Numbered from the stretch's first letter, positions 22,451 to 30,922 are shown. The stretch: DNA of 30,922 bases from Bacteroidetes bacterium UBA7688 (GCA_002482815.1 DLGS01000336.1:1-30922), one strand, 5' to 3'. Notes: a model not told the origin generated them from the letters alone. Program-made: numbers and translations.

Positions 22451-24682
22451 ATGTCTGCAATTGAAACCACCAACACTGATTTTGACCTTGCTGTAAAGTA
22501 TGTTTGCCAGACGGACAAACCTATTTTCCTGACAGGTAAAGCCGGTACCGGTAAGACAACATTTCTAAAATATATAAGGGAACATTGCCCCAAAAAAATG
22601 GCTGTTGTGGCACCAACCGGTGTGGCGGCAATTAATGCAGGTGGTGTTACGATGCACTCTTTTTTTCAATTACCATTCGGAGCTTATATCGCAGATCATA
22701 AGAGTGAATGGGGTGGCGGAAATATGGAGATTAATAATAAGCACACCTTGCTTAAAAACCTACGTCTCAATCACAATAAGCGTCAGCTGATTCAGGAACT
22801 GGAATTACTGATCATTGATGAAGTGTCCATGTTGCGGGCAGATATGCTGGACGCAATCGACCTGGTGATGCGCCACACCAGGATGAAATATGAAGTGCCG
22901 TTTGGCGGGGCACAGGTGCTTTTTATCGGCGATTTGTACCAGTTGCCCCCGGTTGTCAATCGCGAGGAATGGCAATTGATGAGCCCTTATTACAGCAGTC
23001 CGTTTTTCTTCGATGCAATGGTGTTGCAGGAAGCGAAAATTGTGAATATCGAATTGAAGAAAATCTATCGGCAACGCGATACAGAGTTTATCAGCGTGTT
23101 GAACAGCATCCGGAATAATAATGCGGACGCGGAGGATTTGAAAGTTCTTGAACGTCGCTATCATCCTGATTTTTCACCTTCTGAAGATGGCGGCTATATT
23201 ATTCTTACTTCACACAATGCAAAAGCAGATGTGGTGAATAAAACGGAGCTTGAAAAGCTTCCTGATAAAATTCATTATTTCGATGCTGTAGTGAAAGGAG
23301 ATTTTGGCGAAAAAGTGTCACCGGTAGATAAAATGATGCCGCTGAAAGAAGGTGCACAGGTCATGTTTGTCAAAAATGATAAAGGCGAAAACCGTCGGTT
23401 TTACAACGGTAAAATTGTAAAGATTTCCCGCATCAATATGGGGAAGATTTATGTGGAACTGGATGATAAAACTGAGATGGAACTGGAGAAGGAAACCTGG
23501 CGAAACATCAATTATAAATACAACCAGGACAATGATGAGGTGGACGAAGAAGAATTGGGTTCGTTTACCCAGTATCCGATTCGTTTGGCCTGGGCAATTA
23601 CAATTCACAAAAGTCAGGGTCTTACTTTCGAAAGGGCAATTGTGGACGCAGGTGCATCTTTCGCGCCCGGACAGGTTTATGTTGCACTCAGCAGGCTTAC
23701 ATCGCTGGATGGCTTGGTGCTGCATACCCGCATCAATCCTTCTCAGGTAATGACTGATGAGCGTGTGGTGCGTTATACAGCGCAGATGGAGAACCAACAA
23801 AATCTGGAAGCAGAGTTGCAGGAAGAACAAAAGGAGTTTGCTGCCCGGAAATTGCTGGAAAGCTTTGACCTGGATAAGCTTTGCGAAGCGTATAAAGAAA
23901 ATTACATGAGCTTTTCAAAATCTGCTATTCCTGACAAGGCAGACGCTGTAATTCTTGCACTGAAATGGAGTGATAAAGCAAACGAACTGCAAACAGTGGC
24001 TCAAAAATTTAACCGGCATTTGGTTTCTGTATTTAGTACCGGCCAGCGACCGGATTATAAACACTTACAGGAAAGAACTTCTGCTGCATCTGCTTATTTT
24101 CTAAAGGAACTTACGGAATTGGAAACCGTTATTGTCACTCATATTGTTGAATTTAAAGTAAAACCAAGAACTAAAAAGTATATCGCACAATTACGGTTTA
24201 TTGTCCTGCAATTGCAAAGAAAAAAAATGCAGATTGATCAGGCAGGAAAGCTTGCGGTTGGTTTGAACACAGGCACGGATATCGCCTCATTGCTGGATAT
24301 GATTGCAGAGGATAAAAAGAAATTCTTTGCTTCGCAAACAAAAGAAGAAGAAAAGGAAGCGAATGCTAAGAAGGATGTGGGAGCCAGTAAAGTTATTACT
24401 TTCGATATGTATAAAGAAGGCAAAACGGTAGAAGAAATTGCAACCGCACGCAGTATGGCCATCAGCACAATTGAAGGACATCTGACACAATTTGTGGGAA
24501 CAGGAGAGTTGGAAGTAACTGAGTTTGTGACGCCTTCTGAACTATCTTTGGTATTGAAAAAAATAAAGGAACTGGATGGACTGAGTGGTAGTATTCTAAA
24601 AGAAAATCTCCCTCCTGAGATTACTTATACGAAACTCAGAGCCGTCCTTGCGTACCATCATAGGGTAAAGGAATCCGGATAA
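22451..24682 (+). CDS. Pif1/RecD-like helicase with C-terminal helix-turn-helix domain
   Basis: A 743-residue SF1 DNA helicase. Residues 29-37 form Walker A (GKAGTGKTT). VVAPTGVAAINAGGVTMHSF is motif Ia of the Pif1 family, LLIIDEVSML (D123, E124) is Walker B, and FIGDLYQLPPVV is motif III. The C-terminal helicase half shows AITIHKSQGLTFERAIVD and QVYVALSRLTSLDGLVL (motifs V and VI), again Pif1-like. Beyond about residue 480 there is a helical region, then a domain from about residue 645 with KEGKTVEEIATARSMAISTI, which resembles the HTH_40/RQC-type domain found at the end of some RecQ-like helicases. This long architecture is common in Bacteroidota. The protein probably acts in replication or repair at structured DNA. 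It appears to be a single-gene unit. Confidence 0.9.
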   Translation: MSAIETTNTDFDLAVKYVCQTDKPIFLTGKAGTGKTTFLKYIREHCPKKMAVVAPTGVAAINAGGVTMHSFFQLPFGAYIADHKSEWGGGNMEINNKHTLLKNLRLNHNKRQLIQELELLIIDEVSMLRADMLDAIDLVMRHTRMKYEVPFGGAQVLFIGDLYQLPPVVNREEWQLMSPYYSSPFFFDAMVLQEAKIVNIELKKIYRQRDTEFISVLNSIRNNNADAEDLKVLERRYHPDFSPSEDGGYIILTSHNAKADVVNKTELEKLPDKIHYFDAVVKGDFGEKVSPVDKMMPLKEGAQVMFVKNDKGENRRFYNGKIVKISRINMGKIYVELDDKTEMELEKETWRNINYKYNQDNDEVDEEELGSFTQYPIRLAWAITIHKSQGLTFERAIVDAGASFAPGQVYVALSRLTSLDGLVLHTRINPSQVMTDERVVRYTAQMENQQNLEAELQEEQKEFAARKLLESFDLDKLCEAYKENYMSFSKSAIPDKADAVILALKWSDKANELQTVAQKFNRHLVSVFSTGQRPDYKHLQERTSAASAYFLKELTELETVIVTHIVEFKVKPRTKKYIAQLRFIVLQLQRKKMQIDQAGKLAVGLNTGTDIASLLDMIAEDKKKFFASQTKEEEKEANAKKDVGASKVITFDMYKEGKTVEEIATARSMAISTIEGHLTQFVGTGELEVTEFVTPSELSLVLKKIKELDGLSGSILKENLPPEITYTKLRAVLAYHHRVKESG

Positions 24683-24738
24683 TTTTTTTAGAAAAAGTTA
24701 AAACATAAATTTTAAATTCATTTTTACGGACTAGCTAT

Positions 24739-24746
24739 TATTTTTG
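24739..24746 (+). promoter_or_regulatory. -7 promoter element, TATTTTTG, of the MoxR ATPase gene
   Basis: Exact match to TAnnTTTG, 30 bases before the ATG at 24777. It overlaps an in-frame TTG at 24744, which therefore is not a plausible start. Confidence 0.55.
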
Positions 24747-24776
24747 GCTTCCGAAAAACTAAAATCACATCATACA

Positions 24777-25784
24777 ATGGAGCAAACAGCTTCTTCAACA
24801 GACATCCGCGAACTGAACGAACGCATTCATCAGGCCAGTGCTTTTATAGACTTGCTGATGATGGAATTGAACAAGACAGTAGTAGGCCAAAAGCATATGG
24901 TGGAGCGCCTTTTGATAGGTATGCTGGCCAACGGCCACGTATTGCTGGAAGGTGTGCCTGGCCTGGCTAAAACACTTGCGATTAAATCATTGGCTACGGC
25001 AATTAACGGACAATTTGCCCGTATCCAGTTTACACCGGATTTGTTGCCTGCTGATATTTTAGGTACAATGGTTTACAATCCGCAGAACCATGAATTTGCA
25101 GTTCGTAAAGGTCCGATTTTCGCCAATTTCATTCTGGCGGATGAAATTAACCGAGCTCCTGCAAAAGTGCAAAGTGCTTTACTGGAAGCCATGCAGGAAC
25201 GCCAGGTGACGATCAGCGATCAGACTTATCCACTTGCAGAGCCATTCCTGGTATTGGCAACACAAAACCCGATTGAGCAGGAAGGAACCTATGAATTGCC
25301 GGAAGCGCAGGTAGATCGCTTTATGCTGAAAGTGGTAATCACTTATCCTAAAAAAGAAGAAGAGCGCCACGTAATCCGTCAGAATCTGAACCCTGCAGGT
25401 AATCTTAAAATCAATCCTGTTGTTCAACCGGAAGATATTTTGAAAGCTAGAAAACTGGTTCGTGAAGTATATATGGACGAGAAAATCGAACAATATATTC
25501 TTGACATTGTATTTGCGACCCGCTTCCCTGAAGAATATAAATTGAATAAGCTGAAACCATTAATCAGTTATGGTGCATCTCCAAGAGCGAGTATCAGTCT
25601 TGCTTTGGCAGCAAAAGCATATGCCTTTATCAAGCGCCGTGGTTATGTTATACCGGAAGATATCCGTGCTATTTGTCATGATGTTTTACGTCATCGTATT
25701 GGCCTGACCTACGAGGCGGAAGCAGAAAATATTACAAGTGAAAATATTATCAATGAGATATTAAATGTGGTAGAAGTACCCTAA
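24777..25784 (+). CDS. MoxR-family AAA+ ATPase
   Basis: 335 residues from the ATG at 24777. MoxR proteins are cytoplasmic AAA+ chaperone-like ATPases that work with von Willebrand-A or DUF58 proteins in maturation of complexes or in stress response. The sequence has Walker A GVPGLAKT (59-66), Walker B LADEINRAP with D122 and E123, the segment KVQSALLEAMQERQVT, sensor 1 LATQNPIEQEGTYELPEAQ, and DRFMLK with the arginine finger region. The C-terminal lid includes SYGASPRASISLALAAKAYA, typical of the family. Length is normal. In many Bacteroidota a DUF58 gene follows directly. Here the next gene encodes an unrelated membrane protein after a terminator, so the ATPase is isolated from its usual operon. 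Confidence 0.93.
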   Translation: MEQTASSTDIRELNERIHQASAFIDLLMMELNKTVVGQKHMVERLLIGMLANGHVLLEGVPGLAKTLAIKSLATAINGQFARIQFTPDLLPADILGTMVYNPQNHEFAVRKGPIFANFILADEINRAPAKVQSALLEAMQERQVTISDQTYPLAEPFLVLATQNPIEQEGTYELPEAQVDRFMLKVVITYPKKEEERHVIRQNLNPAGNLKINPVVQPEDILKARKLVREVYMDEKIEQYILDIVFATRFPEEYKLNKLKPLISYGASPRASISLALAAKAYAFIKRRGYVIPEDIRAICHDVLRHRIGLTYEAEAENITSENIINEILNVVEVP

Positions 25785-25810
25785 AGTTTTGCCTCGGGGC
25801 AAATATTACT

Positions 25811-25866
25811 AAGGTGCAACACACGTGAATCATGCCTTTGCAGGATTTTACGTTGTTGCACCTTTT
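25811..25866 (+). terminator. Probable terminator of the MoxR gene
   Basis: AAGGTGCAACA (25811-25821) pairs with TGTTGCACCTT (25854-25864). The stem extends by ACGT on each side of one bulged base, and the right arm ends in TTTT. A small hairpin TTTGCC/GGCAAA with a TCGG loop (25788-25803) lies just before it. The loop is longer than usual. Confidence 0.65.
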
Positions 25867-25892
25867 CAATTAAAACATATGAGCAAATCCTT

Positions 25893-25900
25893 TATTTTTG
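25893..25900 (+). promoter_or_regulatory. -7 promoter element, TATTTTTG, of the DoxX-like gene
   Basis: Exact match to TAnnTTTG, 13 bases before the ATG at 25914, giving a very short leader. The leader ends in AAAAAAAGG directly before the ATG. Confidence 0.55.
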
Positions 25901-25913
25901 GAATAAAAAAAGG

Positions 25914-27197
25914 ATGAACGAACCTAACCTGAATTATCCTTCTGTATGGAATCCTGCAGAAAAGTTCTTATTCCGTTTTGCTTTTCTGTTTTTTTGCCTG
26001 TTTATTATTTTAGAAAACAATGGAGCTTATCCCTTGTTTTATTTTGTGAGTTCCCTAATCGAAGAGCCACTACATTACTTTATTCCATGGGTAGGAAAGT
26101 GCATCCTTCATTTGCCATATGAAATAACCGTTTTTACCAATGGCAGTGGTGATACGACTTACGATTATGTAATTGTATTCACTATCTTTTTATTCTCAAC
26201 ATTTGGCGCAGTTATCTGGTCCTTCGCTGACAGAGGACGCACCAATTATAGCATTCTATATTACTGGCTCTCTACATTTATCCGATATTATGTTGGCTGT
26301 ATGCTGATTAACTATGGTTTGGTCAAAGTGTTTAAATGTCAGTTTCCTGCTCCGGACCTTTACCGATTAAATGAAACTTATGGAGAATCTTCTCCTATGG
26401 GTTTAGCCTGGGCTTTTCTCGGATTTTCAAAAGGATATAACTTGTTTATGGGCATCGCAGAATTGGCAGGTATCTTGTTGCTTTTCCGCAGGACAATGAC
26501 TGCAGGCTTGCTGATAGCATTGATGACTACAACTAATGTTATGGCAGTAAATTACTGCTATGATGTGCCGGTAAAAATATTGTCTACCATGCTTGTTGTA
26601 ATGACTTTGTTTTTATTACTGCGGGATGCAAAACGCTTATTTATTTTCTTTTTTACCGGAAGAGCAATCAATTTGCCGGTAATTCCTGGACCTGAATTAA
26701 AGGTGAAATTGCTTAGGATTATTAAGTACATTTTCAAAGGTGCAATTTTAGTACATGTTATTATAATAGCGGGAATTGAAGTAATGGAAATGGAAAAATT
26801 GTATGGGGACAATGCTCCGAAAACAAGACTGTATGGTGTTTACACAGTAAAATCAATGATTCATACCGATGCAGATAGCCTTGATAATGAAAAGGACTGG
26901 AAGCAGGTAATTGTTGAAGGGGAATACAATTTGTGTGTAAAATTTTCTGACAACAGCTCACTGCGTTACAATATGGAGTCTGTGAATTCCGGTAATTTTG
27001 TTACGCTGACACGAAGGAAAGGAAACAAGGATTCCGGGTTTTTGGAATATGCAACTCCGGATTCAAACGTGTTGTCTTTTAAGGGCAACATAAACAAGGA
27101 CAGGGTTTTTATTCTTTTAATTAAAGATAGCATACCGGAATACGAGTTGACAAAAAGAGGTTTTCATTGGATTAATGAATACCCCAACAATAAATAA
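25914..27197 (+). CDS. DoxX-like integral membrane protein of unknown function
   Basis: A 427-residue protein with several hydrophobic segments in its first 290 residues (for example FRFAFLFFCLFIIL, YVIVFTIFLFSTFGAV, LAGILLLF, ILSTMLVVMTLFLLL, GAILVHVIIIAGIEV), then a hydrophilic C-terminal domain of about 130 residues. The core RYYVGCMLINYGLVKVFK followed by a Gly/Phe-rich stretch and FMGIAELAGILLLFRR resembles the four-helix DoxX fold, and many Bacteroidota homologues carry that label. The soluble tail has a beta-rich pattern (VIVEGEYNLCVKFSDNSSL) and probably lies on one face of the inner membrane. No catalytic motif is visible and I cannot assign a function. It has its own -7 element and a strong terminator, so it is likely monocistronic. 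Confidence 0.65.
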   Translation: MNEPNLNYPSVWNPAEKFLFRFAFLFFCLFIILENNGAYPLFYFVSSLIEEPLHYFIPWVGKCILHLPYEITVFTNGSGDTTYDYVIVFTIFLFSTFGAVIWSFADRGRTNYSILYYWLSTFIRYYVGCMLINYGLVKVFKCQFPAPDLYRLNETYGESSPMGLAWAFLGFSKGYNLFMGIAELAGILLLFRRTMTAGLLIALMTTTNVMAVNYCYDVPVKILSTMLVVMTLFLLLRDAKRLFIFFFTGRAINLPVIPGPELKVKLLRIIKYIFKGAILVHVIIIAGIEVMEMEKLYGDNAPKTRLYGVYTVKSMIHTDADSLDNEKDWKQVIVEGEYNLCVKFSDNSSLRYNMESVNSGNFVTLTRRKGNKDSGFLEYATPDSNVLSFKGNINKDRVFILLIKDSIPEYELTKRGFHWINEYPNNK

Positions 27198-27214
27198 GAT
27201 AAACAACAAGGCAT

Positions 27215-27246
27215 AAAAAAACCACGATTTTTATCGTGGTTTTTTT
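27215..27246. terminator. Bidirectional intrinsic terminator
   Basis: AAAAAAACCACGAT (27215-27228) and ATCGTGGTTTTTTT (27233-27246) form a perfect 14-bp stem with a TTTT loop. Both strands end in seven T residues. It lies between the convergent DoxX-like gene and the M16 peptidase pair and should stop both transcripts. Confidence 0.95.
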
Positions 27247-27262
27247 ACACTTATTAGAGAGA

Positions 27263-28570
27263 TTACTTCGTCAATTTTCCAAAGGCCTCTTTGTCAGCCT
27301 CAGCTTCTTTTCCTAAATAATTCCATTGGATTCCGTTGGTGTAGTCTGCAAATGTGCTTTGCATTTCGGCCAGGGTTACCGCATTTATTTGGTCAAGGAA
27401 AGTTTCTTCATTTTTCCAGCTGCTACGGATCTCGGCGATACCGAGTGCCATCGCAATAGCACCATTCGATTCGTTTTTCATAAAATAGGATGTAGCAAAC
27501 TGACTTTTTGCATCACGCAACTCAACAGCCGTAAAGCCATTATTACGCAAACGTTTTATTTCGTCCACCATTACCGTTACCGCTTCTTTAGGTTTTGTAG
27601 TCGTAACATAAATGCCTGAATAAGGCTGAAATCCACCACTGGCAAAAGCAGAAGGGGCATAAGAAAGATTTCTTTTTGTGCGCACTTCTTCAAAAAGTTT
27701 ATCACTCAAAATGTCAAATGCAAGGCGGTAAGCATTGAAGCTTTTGTCGGTCACTTTTGGCGCGCCCATAAAGCCCATAATGTAATTGGTTGCCAGTTCG
27801 CGATTCTCAATGTTGGTTGTATTTGCCTGTATACGGAAATCAGCGGCCGTGCCAAAACCCATTGGTGAAACTGCAGCAGATGGTATTGTAGCAAATGCTT
27901 TTTCTACTTGTGATTTTAATTCTTCTGCAGATATATTCCCTACAACCACCAATAGCATACGGCTTTTATTCAACAAAACACTGTTGTAATAATTCGCAAC
28001 ATCTGATTGTGAAAATGCTGCAATTGATTCAGGAGTTCCACTTGGACGGAATGCATAACGGGTGCCTTTGAACGTATTGCTCATTGCCATTTGGCTCAGT
28101 TTTGTGTCAGGATTTCCCTCTTCCTGTTTTAGGTTCGCCACCAGTTTTTGTTGCAGCATTCCCAATTCTTTCTCATCGAAAACGGGGTTGGTAATTGCTT
28201 GCGAAAATAAGTCCCAGCCTTCTTTGAAATAAGGTTTTACGCAACTCATATTGATATAGCCATAATCATAAGAAGAAGAACCTCCAAGGCTGATGCTGTA
28301 TTTGTCAGCAATGTCTTTAAAAGCATCCTTGTTATACTTTTTAGTGCCACATTCAGTTGTTGCTCCGAGTGTCAGGCTTTCAATTCCTTGTTGTTTTTCG
28401 GTGTAATTGGAAGTGCCTCCTTTGAAAAACATTACTGCGCTTACCGTTTGTTTTGTTGAAGTTTTGAAAATTACTTTAAGGCCGTTCACTGTCATTTCAG
28501 TGGTTTGGGCTTGAGATGGAGAAGCGAGTGCTAAAAATATTAGTGCTGCGCCAATTTTTTTGAATATCAT
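27263..28570 (-). CDS. M16 family peptidase-like protein, non-catalytic subunit (R/Y pair kept, zinc motif lost)
   Basis: 435 residues with a signal peptide (MIFKKIGAALIFLALA, cleavage near SQAQT). The two-lobed M16 layout is clear, but the zinc motif HxxEH is replaced by S65-L-T-L-G69 in GIESLTLGATTE. The second lobe keeps the substrate-binding pair in FEEVRTKRNLSY, R297 and Y304. Members of this kind form heterodimers with a zinc-bearing partner, as known for M16B pairs such as Sph2681/Sph2682 and for mitochondrial processing peptidase. The partner gene lies 43 bases upstream on the same strand. The pair probably degrades peptides in the periplasm. The transcript ends at the bidirectional terminator. 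Confidence 0.9.
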   Translation of the reverse strand: MIFKKIGAALIFLALASPSQAQTTEMTVNGLKVIFKTSTKQTVSAVMFFKGGTSNYTEKQQGIESLTLGATTECGTKKYNKDAFKDIADKYSISLGGSSSYDYGYINMSCVKPYFKEGWDLFSQAITNPVFDEKELGMLQQKLVANLKQEEGNPDTKLSQMAMSNTFKGTRYAFRPSGTPESIAAFSQSDVANYYNSVLLNKSRMLLVVVGNISAEELKSQVEKAFATIPSAAVSPMGFGTAADFRIQANTTNIENRELATNYIMGFMGAPKVTDKSFNAYRLAFDILSDKLFEEVRTKRNLSYAPSAFASGGFQPYSGIYVTTTKPKEAVTVMVDEIKRLRNNGFTAVELRDAKSQFATSYFMKNESNGAIAMALGIAEIRSSWKNEETFLDQINAVTLAEMQSTFADYTNGIQWNYLGKEAEADKEAFGKLTK

Positions 28571-28613
28571 GATTGTAAAAATATTTTGAGTGAAAAATGT
28601 TAGTTCCTGACAA

Positions 28614-29972
28614 TTATTTTTTCCAGAAAGTATCCGGTTTTAATTGCTCTTTTTGCTGTGGATTTAGAAGTAAACCGGCGCTGTAATTTTTGTCTTTTAT
28701 ATACTTACGGACATAATTCTGAAGATCGGCACGGGTAACTTTTTTCAGGTTATTGACATAATCATACATATACTGAAGGTCGGCACTGCACCACCAATAA
28801 GCCAGCGTATGAGATAACTGTGAGGTTACATCGAATTGTTGTAATGATTGAATTTCTAATTGGCGTTTTGCTGTTTCAATTTGTTCGTCTGTGATATAAT
28901 CAGCAGCATCCCATTGTGCAATTTGTTTTTTTAAGGCTTCAATACAAGCAGGGACATTCGCCGGATTGGGTACAACAAATACCTGAATCGGACCAACATG
29001 CTTTTGGGTTTGATAGCTGACACCTGCTTGCAAAGCAAGTCCGTTATCAATCAGTTCTTTTTGAAATTTGCTTGAGTTTTGAGAAAGGACAAAGGAAAAT
29101 ACATCCGCTGCATACGTTGCAGGACGGTCATTTCGGGTATCCGGGCCGTGCCAGGCCATCATTGCAATTGGGACTTGTGCAATGGGTGATTCGGTAATAA
29201 AATAATCAGTTTTGGATAATGGTTTAAACTCCGGCACAGGAAATTTGGTAAACGGATCAAAGCCGGAAGATTTCCAATCGGCAAATAAAACTTTAGCCTT
29301 TGCAAAGACCTCATCATGATTTACATCACCGGATACAATCAACATCGAATTGTTTGGCCAGTAATATTTTTCTTTAATGGCATTCATTTTTTCAGGCGTG
29401 GCAGTATTGATGATTTCGTGGTCTCCGATAACATTTTTACGGCTGTATAAATCCCCCCAGAGCGAATGATTCATAGCATCCAGCAAGGGGAAAAAGGGAT
29501 TCGATTCATTGCGTTGAAATTCGCCATCAACAACAACGTTTTCCTTTTTCATTTCCTCTGCAAGAAATAAAGGATGACGAATAGCTGAGTTCATAAACTT
29601 CAGGCCATTTTCAAGATTGGTTTTTGGTAAGGTGAAGAAGTAATTTACACGTTCCTCAGAAGTTGTACCATTAAATACGATTCCCAATTCGCGCACACGC
29701 GCCATATAGGCTTCCTGACTTGGGTAATCTTTATTCGCTTTGAAAAACATATGTTCATATAAATGGCTCAATCCGTTAAATTCCGGGCTTTCAGTATAAG
29801 AACCATTTTTGGTAGTAATTTCTACAGTTGCAAGAGGTACTGTTTTGTCTTCCACTACGAGTATTTCCAAACCATTGGACAGTTTTGTGGTAAAGAAATT
29901 TGCCGGCTTTTGCGCAAATGATGGCAGAGATATGGCCATTATAGCAGCAGTCAAAATTTTTTGTTTGAGCAT
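28614..29972 (-). CDS. M16 family zinc metallopeptidase, catalytic subunit
   Basis: 452 residues with a signal peptide (MLKQKILTAAIMAISLP, cleavage near SFAQK). The inverted zinc motif HLYEH gives H70, E73 (general base) and H74, and the third ligand is probably E151 in NVVVDGEFQRNE, 81 residues after H70 as in pitrilysin. The second lobe lacks the R/Y substrate-binding pair: the aligned segment reads ELIDNGLALQAG. This is the complement of the partner gene, so the two products probably work as one heterodimeric periplasmic peptidase. It is the first gene of the pair, and its start is 161 bases from the divergent aminotransferase gene. No exact TAnnTTTG element was seen upstream. Confidence 0.92.
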   Translation of the reverse strand: MLKQKILTAAIMAISLPSFAQKPANFFTTKLSNGLEILVVEDKTVPLATVEITTKNGSYTESPEFNGLSHLYEHMFFKANKDYPSQEAYMARVRELGIVFNGTTSEERVNYFFTLPKTNLENGLKFMNSAIRHPLFLAEEMKKENVVVDGEFQRNESNPFFPLLDAMNHSLWGDLYSRKNVIGDHEIINTATPEKMNAIKEKYYWPNNSMLIVSGDVNHDEVFAKAKVLFADWKSSGFDPFTKFPVPEFKPLSKTDYFITESPIAQVPIAMMAWHGPDTRNDRPATYAADVFSFVLSQNSSKFQKELIDNGLALQAGVSYQTQKHVGPIQVFVVPNPANVPACIEALKKQIAQWDAADYITDEQIETAKRQLEIQSLQQFDVTSQLSHTLAYWWCSADLQYMYDYVNNLKKVTRADLQNYVRKYIKDKNYSAGLLLNPQQKEQLKPDTFWKK

Positions 29973-30133
29973 ATTATTTTGTTTTTATTGAAAAGAAAGA
30001 GATAGTTGCTTTTTTGAAAATGAAGACCAAATATACCACTAAATAGCAGTTTCGATTTTAGCTTCCTTACTTTTTACGGTCGAAAATCGGTGAATTAAGT
30101 ATTTGTATTATTAATTTATATAACTTGGAGCCT

Positions 30134-30922
30134 ATGTATTCACGCAGAAATTTTCTTCTCAATTCAGCCTGGCTTACCGGAGCATTGGCATTAGGTAATT
30201 TTGACCTGTCGGCCAAACCTGTTTCCTTAGCGCAAAATGAATCAGAGCGAGAATCTCATTACTGGGAAAGAATACGTGCTCAATTTCCTTTAAGCAACAA
30301 AAAGATTTTTTTAAATAATGGAACCATAGGTGTTTCACCTTATCCTGTTTTAAAGGCTGTTCAGGATGATATGGGTGCGGTGGATACACAAGGACGGTAT
30401 GGTGGCGGAGAAGACGATGTGCTTAGTGCACTATCAAGATTTTTGAATACGAAGGAAAGTGAAATTACATTGACTCATAATGTCACTGAAGGCATTAATA
30501 TTGTGTGTTGGGGTTTATCATTAAAAGCTGGTGATGAGGTAATCATAACCAATAATGAACATGTTGGACATGCCAGTCCCTGGTTAAATCGCTGGAAATT
30601 GTCGGGGGTAAAAATGGTTGTCATTTCTTTGGGAAAAACAGCTGAGGAAACATTAACTAACATCACTAATGCTATTACACCAAAAACAAAACTGTTTAGT
30701 GTACCTCACATCCCATGTACAATCGGTCAGGTTTTGCCAGTAAAGGAAATCTGTGCTTTGGCTAAGAAAAGGGGCATTCTCAGTTTTTTGGATGGCGCAC
30801 ATCCTCCCGGGATGATTTTGGTGGATTTAAAAGATATCGGCTGTGATTTTTATTCAGGTTGCTGTCACAAATGGATGCTGGGACCGAAGGGAACTGGTTT
30901 TCTTTATGTGGCGGAGGAAAAA
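30134..30922 (+). CDS. Class-V aminotransferase-fold PLP enzyme with Tat signal, 3' end outside window
   Basis: The frame is open for 263 codons to the last base without a stop, so the C-terminal part is missing. The product opens with MYSRRNFLLNSAWLTGALAL, a twin-arginine signal (S-R-R-x-F-L, R4/R5), which predicts export of the folded, cofactor-loaded enzyme. The mature part fits the class-V aminotransferase superfamily (isopenicillin-N epimerase/CefD-like): KIFLNNGTIGVSPYPVL near the start, THNVTEGINIV, EHVGHASPW, IPCTIGQVLPV, the PLP aspartate in FLDGAHPPGM and the Schiff-base lysine K246 in CCHKWMLGPKGTGFLY. The substrate is unknown. It diverges from the M16 pair. The start rests on the Tat motif; no exact -7 element was found. 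Confidence 0.88.
   Translation, partial: MYSRRNFLLNSAWLTGALALGNFDLSAKPVSLAQNESERESHYWERIRAQFPLSNKKIFLNNGTIGVSPYPVLKAVQDDMGAVDTQGRYGGGEDDVLSALSRFLNTKESEITLTHNVTEGINIVCWGLSLKAGDEVIITNNEHVGHASPWLNRWKLSGVKMVVISLGKTAEETLTNITNAITPKTKLFSVPHIPCTIGQVLPVKEICALAKKRGILSFLDGAHPPGMILVDLKDIGCDFYSGCCHKWMLGPKGTGFLYVAEEK

Noticed and set aside
24744..24776. TTG start upstream of the MoxR gene
   Set aside because: It overlaps the -7 element TATTTTTG, and the ATG at 24777 matches the usual N-terminus of the family.
30089..30099. GGTGAATTAAG shared with 3898-3908 next to the LytTR-like boxes
   Set aside because: Only 11 bases match and no ACCGTT pair is present, so it is probably chance.

Overview
The window is a piece of a Bacteroidota chromosome, most like Chitinophagaceae or relatives. 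The evidence is a Bacteroidota-type GyrA, several secreted proteins with type IX secretion (T9SS) type A and type B C-terminal sorting domains, a PorP/SprF outer-membrane protein beside a giant PKD-repeat adhesin, almost no Shine-Dalgarno sequences, and several good copies of the Bacteroidota -7 promoter element TAnnTTTG. No tRNA, rRNA, CRISPR, transposase or phage gene was seen.

Layout. Positions 1-2179 hold the 3' part of gyrA, ending at a strong terminator. Positions 2180-10294 are an accessory surface-protein region: a beta-helix T9SS type A protein, an AraC-type regulator, a roughly 440-base non-coding stretch with hairpins, a 900-residue T9SS type A protein and a 788-residue type B protein with tandem repeats. 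A near-identical block (terminator hairpin plus a pair of LytTR-like boxes) occurs twice here, once on each side of the beta-helix gene. Positions 10345-11679 hold a DtxR/MntR-type metalloregulator and a DUF2461 protein. Positions 11683-17529 (minus strand) hold a SprB/SprF-like pair: a giant PKD adhesin followed by its PorP/SprF partner. Their apparent terminator lies inside the convergent DUF2461 gene.

Positions 17704-18966 encode kynureninase. Positions 19091-22304 hold a histidine kinase, a sigma factor, a small tail-anchored candidate anti-sigma protein that overlaps the sigma gene by 4 bases, and a SIMPL-domain protein; this looks like an envelope-signalling module. Next come a Pif1-like helicase with a C-terminal HTH, a MoxR ATPase without its usual DUF58 partner, and a DoxX-like membrane protein. 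A bidirectional terminator separates these from a minus-strand M16 peptidase pair with complementary active-site halves. The window ends inside a Tat-signal class-V aminotransferase.

The main theme is surface-protein export and its control. Three secreted T9SS substrates and one SprB/SprF-like pair sit near an AraC regulator with LytTR-like sites and, further on, a kinase/sigma/anti-sigma cluster. The points most worth checking are the duplicated terminator/LytTR block, the terminator embedded in an opposite-strand coding sequence, the tail-anchored anti-sigma protein and the structured non-coding stretch upstream of the 900-residue secreted protein. I found no clear previously undescribed system; these are leads.
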